Shown here in pieces: positions 17,314-24,617 of a stretch of 64,000 bases of DNA. The notes under the pieces were generated by a model. That model saw only the letters and a list, made by a program, of their open reading frames with translations, ran no database searches and was not told the DNA's origin. Source of the DNA: JBBDLF01 sp040879025. Lineage in GTDB: Bacteria; Pseudomonadota; Gammaproteobacteria; Pseudomonadales; Pseudohongiellaceae. The stretch spans positions 124,001-188,000 of the forward strand of contig JBBDLF010000040.1 in assembly GCA_040879025.1 (NCBI GenBank), given 5' to 3'. Position numbers and translations under genes: made by a program. Within the stretch, counting starts at the first letter, position 1. Each line of letters starts with the position of its first letter.

Positions 17314-18666
17314 ATGGATCTGTTTACCGATGTCACCGAAGAATCAGCCTACCGACCACTGGCGGCCCGCATGCGACCGCGAACGCTCTCCGAGTTTGTC
17401 GGACAGGATCATGTCCTCGCACCCGGCAAACCGTTGTTTGAAGCCATCAGTCACAACGCCCTTCATTCCATGATTTTCTGGGGACCACCCGGCGTGGGCA
17501 AGACGACTCTGGCCCGGGTTATTACGGCCAGTTGCGGAGGTCGCTTCGACAGTCTGTCCGCCGTGCTTTCCGGGGTAAGGGAAATTCGCGCCGCTATCGA
17601 AAAAGCCCAGCAGCACCGGGTGACGGGAGGAAGCCCGAGCATTCTGTTTGTTGACGAGGTTCATCGCTTTAACAAGAGCCAGCAGGATGCCTTTCTGCCC
17701 CATATCGAAAATGGCACCATCGTCTTCATCGGCGCTACCACCGAAAACCCTGCATTTGAACTGAACAACGCCTTGTTGTCACGAGCGCGGGTTTACCTGT
17801 TGAAATCGCTGCAAAATGAGGAACTGGTCCGCATCGTTGACACTGCCCTGGCGGACGCGGAGCGAGGTTTCGGTTCCTGGAAACTCACTATCAAAGAGGA
17901 AAACAAACTGATGCTTGCCAGGGCGGCCGACGGCGACGCCCGGCGAATACTGAACCTGCTTGAACTGGCCGCCGACCTCGCCGAGCCGACTGAGCAAGGC
18001 ACACGCGAAATTACCTCGGCGGTGCTTGAACAGATCAGCCGCGAAAGCCTGCGTCGTTTTGACAAAGGCGGGGACGTGTATTACGAACAGATATCCGCCC
18101 TGCACAAGGCCTTGCGCGGTTCCTCTCCCGATGCCGCCCTGTACTGGCTGGTCCGTATGTTGGACGGAGGCTGTGATCCGTTATATATTGCGCGTCGGTT
18201 GGTACGAATGGCGAGTGAGGATATAGGTATCGCTGACCCGCGGGCCCTGCAGGTAACTCTGCAGGCCTGGGACGCCTACGAACGACTGGGCAGCCCGGAA
18301 GGTGAACTGGCGATAGCGCAGGCTGTCATTTACCTGGCCTGCGCGCCCAAGAGTAACGCGGCCTGTCAGGCACTGGCACAGGCCAGAGAGATCGTGGACA
18401 CTACCGGTAGCCTGGAAGTGCCGTTACACTTGCGCAATGCCAGTACCAACCTGACCCGTGATATGGGTTATGGCGAAAGCTATCGTTACGCCCATGATGA
18501 ACCTCATGGCTACGCGGCTGGCGAAAATTATTTTCCCGAAGAGCTCAGAAACTCGCAGTTCTATTTTCCCTTGGACAGCGGATTTGAAGGCCGGGTTCGT
18601 GACCGACTTGAGTTTTTCCGCAAACTGGACAGCGCCAGTGATAAACAACGATATGGGACAAAGTAG
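17314..18666 (+). CDS. rarA: Replication-associated recombination protein A (RarA/MgsA)
   Basis: AAA+ clamp-loader-like ATPase acting at stalled replication forks. It starts RPLAARMRPRTLSEFVGQDH, has Walker A GPPGVGKTT near residue 57, Walker B ILFVDEVHRFNKSQQD and sensor 1 GATTENPAFELN, and a C-terminal tetramerisation domain. The 450-aa length is usual. It lies 6 nt after lolA and 33 nt before crcB, so it is probably cotranscribed with both. Confidence 0.97.
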   Translation: MDLFTDVTEESAYRPLAARMRPRTLSEFVGQDHVLAPGKPLFEAISHNALHSMIFWGPPGVGKTTLARVITASCGGRFDSLSAVLSGVREIRAAIEKAQQHRVTGGSPSILFVDEVHRFNKSQQDAFLPHIENGTIVFIGATTENPAFELNNALLSRARVYLLKSLQNEELVRIVDTALADAERGFGSWKLTIKEENKLMLARAADGDARRILNLLELAADLAEPTEQGTREITSAVLEQISRESLRRFDKGGDVYYEQISALHKALRGSSPDAALYWLVRMLDGGCDPLYIARRLVRMASEDIGIADPRALQVTLQAWDAYERLGSPEGELAIAQAVIYLACAPKSNAACQALAQAREIVDTTGSLEVPLHLRNASTNLTRDMGYGESYRYAHDEPHGYAAGENYFPEELRNSQFYFPLDSGFEGRVRDRLEFFRKLDSASDKQRYGTK

Positions 18667-18699
18667 GGAACCCGGACAGACAAACGGCAGGGCGGGGCG

Positions 18700-19077
18700 G
18701 TGAACTATTACCTTGCCATCGGGTTGGGCGGAGCGGTTGGCGCCATGTCCCGGTACTGGCTGTCGACGCTTGTGGAAACCTTTAACGGCACACGATTTCC
18801 ATTGGGAACGTTTGCGGTAAATCTGATCGGGTCGATTCTGATCGGCGTTTCCTTTGTCATCCTGACCGAGAAAATTCATCTTGCCGAACAGTGGCGCCCC
18901 CTCATCATGATCGGTTTTCTGGGAGCTTTCACTACCTTTTCCGCATTCTCGCTTGAGGCGCTGCTATTGATGCAGCAAGGGCACCACCGCGTGGCATTGG
19001 GTTACCTGATAACCAGCGTGATGGCATGTGTCCTTGGCGCCTGGAGCGGAATGCAGTTTACCCGCTCGTTAATGTGA
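18700..19077 (+). CDS. crcB: Fluoride exporter CrcB/FluC
   Basis: Small membrane protein forming a dual-topology fluoride channel. It has four hydrophobic segments over 125 aa and the signatures GGAVGAMSRYWLS, GTFAVNLIGSILIG and GFLGAFTTFSAFSLE (the TTFS track is pore-lining). The start is GTG at 18700. No fluoride riboswitch can fit in the 33-nt gap after rarA, so expression probably follows the operon. Confidence 0.95.
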   Translation: MNYYLAIGLGGAVGAMSRYWLSTLVETFNGTRFPLGTFAVNLIGSILIGVSFVILTEKIHLAEQWRPLIMIGFLGAFTTFSAFSLEALLLMQQGHHRVALGYLITSVMACVLGAWSGMQFTRSLM

Positions 19078-19123
19078 CAAGCTGTCACCGCCATCATTCA
19101 TACAAAAAAGAGAAGGAAGTTTC

Positions 19124-20398
19124 ATGTTGGACCCTAAACTGTTGCGCTCGGATCCTGAAACCCTGGCGAACTTGCTGCATCGCAAGAATTTCATACTGAA
19201 TGTCAATGAAGTCTCAGCGGTGGATACGCAGCGCAGGGAACTCCAGCAGCGGACCGAGCACCTGCAGAATGAACGCAACAGTCGTTCAAAGGCAATCGGC
19301 AAGGCCAAGGCTGCCGGAGAGGATGCCACCGAACTGATGCAATCGATGAGTGAACTGAACCGGGAACTCGAGGAACAAAAGGACCGGCTGGAAACGTTGC
19401 AGAATGACTTCAATCAATTTTTGCTCACGGTTCCTAACGTGCCTCACGAATCGGTTCCTGAAGGCCTCGATGAAAGCGCCAACGAACTTATCCTGTCATG
19501 GGGTGAGCCGCGCAAGTTCGGGTTCGAGGTGAAAGACCATGTATCGCTGGGAGAATCGCTGAACAACAGCCTGGATTTTGCTGCTGCCACCAAACTGACA
19601 GGATCCCGTTTTGTTGTATTAAAGGGGGAACTGGCGCGGCTGCACCGGGCTCTGATTCAGTTCATGCTGGATGTGCACGTCGCCGAGCATGGTTACAGTG
19701 AGGTTTATGTGCCTTATATTGTTAACCGGGAGTCTCTGACAGGAACAGGTCAGCTTCCAAAATTTGAAGAGGACCTGTTCAAACTTGACGGAGACAGCGA
19801 CTATTTTCTGATACCAACAGCCGAAGTGCCTGTGACCAACCTGGTGCGAAATGAGATTATTGCCGCCGAGGAGCTGCCGCTCAGACTTGTCTGTCATACG
19901 CCCTGTTTCCGCAGTGAGGCCGGCAGCTACGGTAAGGACACGCGCGGCATGATCCGTCAACACCAGTTCGAGAAAGTGGAACTGGTGCAGATCGTCAGGC
20001 CTGATACGTCCATGGCTGCGCTGGAAGAACTGACAAGCCATGCGGAGCGCATACTACAACTGCTCGAACTGCCTTACCGGAAAATGAATCTGTGTGGGGG
20101 CGATCTGGGCTTCGCCAATGCCAAAACCTATGACCTGGAAGTCTGGTTGCCCTCCCAGAATTGCTACAGGGAGATTTCCTCCTGCAGCACCTATACCGAT
20201 TTCCAGGCCCGGCGCATGCAGGCCCGCTGGCGTAATCCGGCCACGGGTAAACCGGAACCGGTCCACACACTCAACGGCTCCGGTCTTGCTATCGGTAGGA
20301 CGTTGATTGCCATCATGGAAAACTATCAGCAGCCGGACGGCGGCATAAAGCTGCCGGTGATCCTTCAGCCTTATATGAAAGGAAAAGACCACCTGTGA
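19124..20398 (+). CDS. serS: Serine--tRNA ligase
   Basis: Class II synthetase charging tRNA-Ser; the tRNA-Ser(UGA) at 24.3 kb is a substrate. The N-terminal antiparallel coiled coil spans about residues 30-100 (QRRELQQRTEHLQNERNSRS). Motif 2 appears as TPCFRSEAGSYG and motif 3 as LNGSGLAIGRTLIAIMENYQ. It is 424 aa and full length, with the expected MLDPKLLR start. It follows crcB by 46 nt and precedes cysG by 82 nt. Confidence 0.97.
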   Translation: MLDPKLLRSDPETLANLLHRKNFILNVNEVSAVDTQRRELQQRTEHLQNERNSRSKAIGKAKAAGEDATELMQSMSELNRELEEQKDRLETLQNDFNQFLLTVPNVPHESVPEGLDESANELILSWGEPRKFGFEVKDHVSLGESLNNSLDFAAATKLTGSRFVVLKGELARLHRALIQFMLDVHVAEHGYSEVYVPYIVNRESLTGTGQLPKFEEDLFKLDGDSDYFLIPTAEVPVTNLVRNEIIAAEELPLRLVCHTPCFRSEAGSYGKDTRGMIRQHQFEKVELVQIVRPDTSMAALEELTSHAERILQLLELPYRKMNLCGGDLGFANAKTYDLEVWLPSQNCYREISSCSTYTDFQARRMQARWRNPATGKPEPVHTLNGSGLAIGRTLIAIMENYQQPDGGIKLPVILQPYMKGKDHL

Positions 20399-20480
20399 CC
20401 CGGATTGCCCATCGGGACCTGTAAGGCCTGTCGTGGCCATGTAGATAGTCCGACTGTTTCTGAACCAACGAGCCGATACT

Positions 20481-21872
20481 ATGGATTTTCTTCCCCTTTT
20501 TCTGAACATCCGCGGCAGAAGATGCCTTGTTGTGGGGGGAGGGGAAATTGCCAGGCGCAAGGCCGAACTGCTCTGCAGGGCGGGCGCGACTGTCTGCGTG
20601 GTGGCCCCTCGGGTTGATGAACCATTGCGGAAGCTTGTGATGAGCGTTAACGGTGAGTGCCGGGAGCGGGAATTCAGAGACTCCGATCTGGAGGGGGCAG
20701 TCATCGTTGTTGCCGCGACCAATGAGCGCAAGATTAACCGGCTGGTTTCCGAAGCGGCGGGACGTGCCGGTATGCCAGTCAATGTAGTGGACCAGCCTGA
20801 ATTGTGCAGTTTCATCTTCCCGGCGGTTATCGACCGCAGCCCGGTGGTGCTCGCTGTATCCAGCAGCGGCCGCTCACCGGTTCTGGTGCGTCAGATAAAG
20901 GAACAACTGGAGACAATGATACCTGGCGCTATCGGGAGCTTAGCGGACCTGCTTGGAAGCTATCGCGATGAGGTCAAACAGCGGATAGGCGGGTTTTCCA
21001 GTCGCGTCCGTTTCTGGGAACGCCTCCTGGACAGCGAAGTGAGCGAACTGGTGTATTCGGGCAAGGAGGATGAAGCCAGGCAACTGGTCGAGCAACGGTT
21101 GGCGCAGTCGGGCAAGGAGTCTGATTCCGGCGAAGTCTATCTTGTCGGGGCGGGGCCGGGAGATCCGGACTTGTTGACATTGCGTGCCCTGCGCCTGATG
21201 CAAAAAGCCGATGTGGTGCTATACGACAGGCTGGTTTCGCCGGAAATCCTCGCCAGAATCAGGCCGGACGCCGAACGAATTCACGTCGGCAAGCAACGAC
21301 AGAACCACCCGATTCCACAGGAAGAAATTAACGACATGCTGATACGCCTCGCAAAGGCGGGTAAACGTGTGTTGCGCTTGAAAGGCGGGGATCCGTTCAT
21401 CTTCGGCCGAGGCGGCGAAGAGATTGAAACGCTGGCTGAAAAAGGTATTCCGTTTCAGGTGATTCCCGGTATCACTGCCGCCTCCGGTTGCGCCTGTTAC
21501 GCGGGTATTCCACTGACGCACCGCGACCATTCCCAGTCGGTCCGGTTTTTGACCGGTCATCTCAAGGGTGACCGCGTGGATCTGAACTGGCAGCAGTTGG
21601 TTGGGGAAAAAAATCAGACACTGGTGTTTTATATGGGCCTGGCCAGTCTGGGGTATATCTGCGCTGAATTGAAGGGACATGGCATGGCGGCGGAAACTCC
21701 CGCGGCGCTGGTACAGCAGGGCACCACACGCAACCAGAAAGTTGTGACAGGCACATTGGAGACCCTGCCGGCGCTGGTTGAAAAAAGCAATATCAAGGCG
21801 CCTACCATCATTATTGTCGGTGACGTGGTGAAACTGCACCGGCAGTTTGCCTGGTTTCAGCCAACGCGATAA
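20481..21872 (+). CDS. cysG: Siroheme synthase CysG (trifunctional)
   Basis: Methylates uroporphyrinogen III, then oxidises and chelates iron to make siroheme for sulfite and nitrite reductases. The N-terminal CysGB half (1-210) starts MDFLPLFLNIRGRRCLVVGG with a Rossmann GGGEIARRKAELL. The C-terminal CysGA SUMT half (215-463) has VYLVGAGPGDPDLLTLRALR and LKGGDPFIFGRGGEE. The fused form is present and 463 aa is normal. It follows serS and converges on tusE with only 3 nt between the two stops. Confidence 0.97.
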   Translation: MDFLPLFLNIRGRRCLVVGGGEIARRKAELLCRAGATVCVVAPRVDEPLRKLVMSVNGECREREFRDSDLEGAVIVVAATNERKINRLVSEAAGRAGMPVNVVDQPELCSFIFPAVIDRSPVVLAVSSSGRSPVLVRQIKEQLETMIPGAIGSLADLLGSYRDEVKQRIGGFSSRVRFWERLLDSEVSELVYSGKEDEARQLVEQRLAQSGKESDSGEVYLVGAGPGDPDLLTLRALRLMQKADVVLYDRLVSPEILARIRPDAERIHVGKQRQNHPIPQEEINDMLIRLAKAGKRVLRLKGGDPFIFGRGGEEIETLAEKGIPFQVIPGITAASGCACYAGIPLTHRDHSQSVRFLTGHLKGDRVDLNWQQLVGEKNQTLVFYMGLASLGYICAELKGHGMAAETPAALVQQGTTRNQKVVTGTLETLPALVEKSNIKAPTIIIVGDVVKLHRQFAWFQPTR

Positions 21873-21875
21873 TCG

Positions 21876-22229
21876 CTACAGACAGTTATCCGGGCGCGGC
21901 AGCCCGGCGAGTTTGGTGGCGGTTTTTGCCGGGCTGCCGCCAAACAGTTTCATCAGGTAAATACTGCGCCCCTTGTCCTCACCCAGGTCCCGCTTGACCA
22001 GATTTACAAGCGGTCGCATGGCCGGAGACAACTGGTGCCGCGCATAAAAGTCCCGCAGAAGGTGAATTATCTCCCAGTGACAATCGTCAAGAACGATATG
22101 CTCGTTGGCGGCAAGCGCAACCGCTACCTGTTTATCCCAATCGTCCAGGTTCTTCAGATAGCCTTCAGCATCGGTTGCCAGATCGCGGTCGCCGAATACA
22201 AGGGAATATCTCATGGTCGTTGCCGGCAT
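21876..22229 (-). CDS. tusE: Sulfur relay protein TusE (DsrC family)
   Basis: Last carrier of the Tus relay; accepts persulfide sulfur from TusBCD and passes it to MnmA. It ends PRPDNCL with the conserved penultimate cysteine, and has DAEGYLKNLDDWD and LDDCHWEIIHLLRDFY. The length is 117 aa. An ATG five codons downstream (22214, MRYSLVFGDRDL) gives an N-terminus closer to E. coli TusE and may be the true start. It follows tusB by 23 nt. Confidence 0.94.
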   Translation of the reverse strand: MPATTMRYSLVFGDRDLATDAEGYLKNLDDWDKQVAVALAANEHIVLDDCHWEIIHLLRDFYARHQLSPAMRPLVNLVKRDLGEDKGRSIYLMKLFGGSPAKTATKLAGLPRPDNCL

Positions 22230-22252
22230 GTTACCGGACTCTCTCCAGCGTA

Positions 22253-22549
22253 CTAGAACCAGTTGATCACCCGGTCGTGCTCACAGCACAGACGGACAAA
22301 TTCGTTGTAATCCACTATCCTGATGCGTTCGCTGACCCGGGAAAGCAGGCCGCGAGCCTGTAGATCTTCATGCAGCGCCAGCACCGTGACCTCGTCCGGT
22401 AATGAGGAAAGGGCATGCAAAAAATCATGGGTAGCCCAGTACACTCCGTTCTCTGTCAACAGCAGCGCATCATCCGGCTGCAAAACGCTGACACAGGTTT
22501 GCAGCACAGGGTTTGTCGGTGAACGGTTGCAGGTATGCAGACTGCTCAC
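22253..22549 (-). CDS. tusB: Sulfur relay protein TusB (DsrH)
   Basis: Small subunit of the TusBCD heterohexamer. The 98-aa protein starts at a GTG that overlaps the tusC stop in GTGA, indicating translational coupling. MSSLHTCNRSP at the N-terminus and a C-terminal segment ending RVINWF match TusB/DsrH. The gene order tusD-tusC-tusB-tusE here is compact, but the usual tusA is absent and should be elsewhere. Confidence 0.9.
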   Translation of the reverse strand: MSSLHTCNRSPTNPVLQTCVSVLQPDDALLLTENGVYWATHDFLHALSSLPDEVTVLALHEDLQARGLLSRVSERIRIVDYNEFVRLCCEHDRVINWF

Positions 22550-22917
22550 AGCGTAAATACCGCGTCTGATTTGCGTAGCAGCTGTGCCAGCGTACTGCGG
22601 GAAATCAGCGTGCCGGAGATGGCAAGATCAACCTGACCCAATCCCCGCGACCGCAGGGAATCCTCATCAATATACACTTGCTGGACACCGTAAATTTCCA
22701 TGGCGCTTAACTGTGAGGACAGCGTTTTCATGCCGACGGCATCACCGTGCTGATCCTCGACCAATTGATACACACCATCATCGGCGAATACGATATTAAC
22801 CGACTGATCAAAAACGGCACAGGCCAGAACCATGTCCAGGCATGAAGCCGGAGTGGAGCTGCCGTAGGGCGCCTGCCTGGTGATAAAGGTAAAGGTCTTG
22901 TGTATCTGTTCAGTCAT
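22546..22917 (-). CDS. tusC: Sulfur relay protein TusC (DsrF)
   Basis: Middle subunit of TusBCD, which receives sulfur from TusA. I start at the ATG at 22917 (MTEQIHKTFTFITRQAPYGS, 123 aa); the open frame extends to 23004 but that part overlaps tusD and has no family similarity. APYGSSTPASCLDMVLACAVF and NIVFADDGVYQLV are recognisable DsrE/F-fold elements. Confidence 0.92.
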   Translation of the reverse strand: MTEQIHKTFTFITRQAPYGSSTPASCLDMVLACAVFDQSVNIVFADDGVYQLVEDQHGDAVGMKTLSSQLSAMEIYGVQQVYIDEDSLRSRGLGQVDLAISGTLISRSTLAQLLRKSDAVFTL

Positions 22918-22930
22918 CGAGATGTTCTGT

Positions 22931-23320
22931 TCAGCCGAAATTGATGACACGGTCAGAATGCAGACAGGCGTCCACCAACTGTCCCAGGCCGGAAATACTG
23001 GCATCTTCCATCAGGCTGGAGTGGTCAAGCTCGTAACGCTGCGCTTCCTCACTGTTGAGGATGCCACGGCGAAGGGCCGAAGAAACGCATGCCACCGCAT
23101 CCAGTTTATGCTCCCGGATCAACTCCCGCCAACGGGCCTGAACATGAATTTCATCCTGCGGTGGCACCGCCAGTGCGCCGGTATTGTGTACCCCGTCGGA
23201 ATAGAAAAACAGACGGGTAATCTCGTGACCCTGATCCAGGGCGGAGCGGGTAAAGGCGAGGGCGCTCAACGAGGCTTCCCGGGAGTAGGGAGCTGCATGG
23301 ATGACAAGGGTAAATTTCAC
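22931..23320 (-). CDS. tusD: Sulfur relay protein TusD (DsrE)
   Basis: Subunit of TusBCD that carries the active persulfide. The 129-aa protein has the DsrE-fold start MKFTLVIHAAPYSREASLSA and, near residue 79, VACVSSALRRGI, whose cysteine corresponds to the catalytic Cys of E. coli TusD. It ends VINFG. It is first of the tus run, downstream of a terminator that separates it from yccA. Confidence 0.93.
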   Translation of the reverse strand: MKFTLVIHAAPYSREASLSALAFTRSALDQGHEITRLFFYSDGVHNTGALAVPPQDEIHVQARWRELIREHKLDAVACVSSALRRGILNSEEAQRYELDHSSLMEDASISGLGQLVDACLHSDRVINFG

Positions 23321-23334
23321 AACCGTTGATCCCG

Positions 23335-23364
23335 AAAAAGAAAAGCCCCGTCGAACGGGGCTTT
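23335..23364 (-). terminator. Rho-independent terminator after yccA
   Basis: A 9-bp stem AAAGCCCCG / CGGGGCTTT (23342-23350 with 23356-23364) with a 5-nt loop. On the minus strand it is followed by a TTTTCTTTTT run. It ends the yccA transcript before tusD. Confidence 0.85.
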
Positions 23365-23414
23365 AGTCTGCTTATCTCTGTCGTTTTACTGTTTGCCTTG
23401 ATTTTGATGCCGGT

Positions 23415-24101
23415 TTATTGCCTGTTGCCGGTCAGTGCTCCCAGCAGATTCAGCAGGTGGATAAAGATATTGAAAATGCTGAGATAAAGGCCGATGGTGG
23501 CGAGTATGTAATTGCGCTCTCCGCCATGCACGATTCGGCTGGTGTCATACAGGATAAAACCGGACATGATCATAATGACCGCTGATGAAATCGCCAGGCT
23601 CAATGCTGGAATTTGCAGGAAGATATTGGCGATCATGGCGACTATCGCGACGATCAGACCCACCATCAGGAAGCCGCCCATGTAACTGAAGTTCTTGCCG
23701 GTGGCCAGCACATAGCCGGACAGGGTCAGAAAGATCAGCGCGGTTCCGCCCAACGCCTGGGCGACAATCACACCGCCGTTGGCATAGGCCTGCAGATAGA
23801 CCGAAATAATAGGACCCAGCGCGCTACCCATCAAACCGGCAAACACGAAAATCCAGAACAGCCCTTTGGTGGAACGAGCCGTGGCCTGTACGACGAAAAC
23901 GGTGATAAAGCCACCGATAAACAGCAGAAAACCCGTCATCTGGGATACACCCATGACCATGGTTGTGACAGCGCAGGCAGCGCTGAAAAACAGTGTCATG
24001 GACAGCAACAGGTAGGTGTTGCGAATGACCTGGTTGACGGAAACAGCGGATCCGCCGGCCTGCTCATACCCTCTGATACTGAATTGCCCTTCGTTGTTCA
24101 T
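23415..24101 (-). CDS. yccA: Bax inhibitor-1/YccA family inner-membrane protein
   Basis: Seven-helix membrane protein of the BI-1 (TMBIM) family; E. coli YccA is a substrate and modulator of the FtsH protease. The 228-aa sequence is almost entirely hydrophobic helices, starting after a soluble segment of about 25 residues. Typical pieces are RNTYLLLSMTLFFSAACAV, TGFLLFIGGFITVFVVQ and ILYDTSRIVHGGERNYI. The DTS and E in the last piece belong to the conserved acidic core. It is monocistronic, and its location beside the tus genes matches E. coli (yccA-tusE). Confidence 0.93.
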   Translation of the reverse strand: MNNEGQFSIRGYEQAGGSAVSVNQVIRNTYLLLSMTLFFSAACAVTTMVMGVSQMTGFLLFIGGFITVFVVQATARSTKGLFWIFVFAGLMGSALGPIISVYLQAYANGGVIVAQALGGTALIFLTLSGYVLATGKNFSYMGGFLMVGLIVAIVAMIANIFLQIPALSLAISSAVIMIMSGFILYDTSRIVHGGERNYILATIGLYLSIFNIFIHLLNLLGALTGNRQ

Positions 24102-24157
24102 AGACGTCTCCGAATAAATTAGCCCTGACGAGCCTCATACACCAGCTACTATAACCC

Positions 24158-24187
24158 TCTATATCTGTCCAGGACCAGAAAAATCAA
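24158..24187 (-). promoter_or_regulatory. Predicted promoter of yccA
   Basis: The minus strand has -35 TTGATT (24182-24187), an 18-bp spacer and -10 TATAGA (24158-24163), about 57 nt before the yccA start. It diverges from the tRNA-Ser promoter. Confidence 0.35.
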
Positions 24188-24248
24188 GTGCTTATTCCCG
24201 AATCATACGCCGTGGGCCATTAAAATCAATGCTGCCATCCGTGGCCGT

Positions 24249-24277
24249 TGGCGTTTAATTGGGCACGTAGTTATAGT
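24249..24277 (+). promoter_or_regulatory. Promoter of tRNA-Ser
   Basis: -35 TTGGCG (24249-24254), a 17-bp spacer and -10 TATAGT (24272-24277). The start would fall about 10 nt before the mature tRNA, preceded by a C-rich discriminator typical of stringently controlled stable RNA genes. Confidence 0.5.
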
Positions 24278-24294
24278 ATGATTCTGCCCCTGCC

Positions 24295-24384
24295 GGAGGG
24301 GTGGCAGAGCGGTTGAATGCACTGGTCTTGAAAACCAGCGAGGGCGAAAGTCCTCCGAGAGTTCGAATCTCTCCCCCTCCGCCA
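24295..24384 (+). tRNA. tRNA-Ser(UGA)
   Basis: A 90-nt cloverleaf including an encoded CCA (24382-24384). The acceptor stem GGAGGGG (24295-24301) pairs with CCCCTCC. The anticodon stem CTGGT/ACCAG flanks loop CTTGAAA with anticodon TGA at 24329-24331. A long variable arm (GAGG...CCTC) and the T-loop TTCGAAT confirm a class II serine tRNA reading UCA codons. Confidence 0.97.
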
Positions 24385-24514
24385 CTTTGTTACTGCGATC
24401 ACCTCAATAACCGCCGGCCTTCATCGCCCGTATCGTCACTATCCTGCCATAATTAATCGCTGGATAGCCCGTTTTGTGTAAGTGGGGTGCTAGGTTTCCC
24501 TGATTTAATGGAGT

Positions 24515-24593
24515 CTCAATCAACTTCAAATTGATTGAATCCTCCTGGAGCTCGACCCGCTTGAAGGCCCTCAGCATTGAGGGCCTTTTTTTT
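24515..24593 (+). ncRNA. Candidate small RNA (or structured 3' trailer of tRNA-Ser)
   Basis: Downstream of tRNA-Ser an extended -10, TGATTTAAT (24501-24509), is followed at the spacing expected of a transcription start by a perfect 8-bp hairpin TCAATCAA/TTGATTGA (24516-24538), a C-rich CCTCC single strand and a strong intrinsic terminator ending at 24593. No open reading frame explains it. It could be an independent transcript of about 79 nt or the end of a long tRNA precursor. No known family is recognised. Confidence 0.35.
24564..24593 (+). terminator. Strong Rho-independent terminator
   Basis: A perfect 10-bp stem AAGGCCCTCA/TGAGGGCCTT with loop GCAT, followed by eight Ts on the plus strand. 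It ends whatever is transcribed from tRNA-Ser or from the candidate small RNA. The opposing prc gene ends 25 nt further on. Confidence 0.92.
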
Positions 24594-24617
24594 GGCAGTA
24601 GAACGGGAAACCCGGGA

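Noticed and set aside
18667..18699. Fluoride riboswitch before crcB
   Set aside because: Only 33 nt separate rarA and crcB, too short for the riboswitch, and its conserved core is not seen.
24203..24385. Minus-strand open frame over the tRNA
   Set aside because: It is the antisense of tRNA-Ser, whose cloverleaf and encoded CCA are complete.
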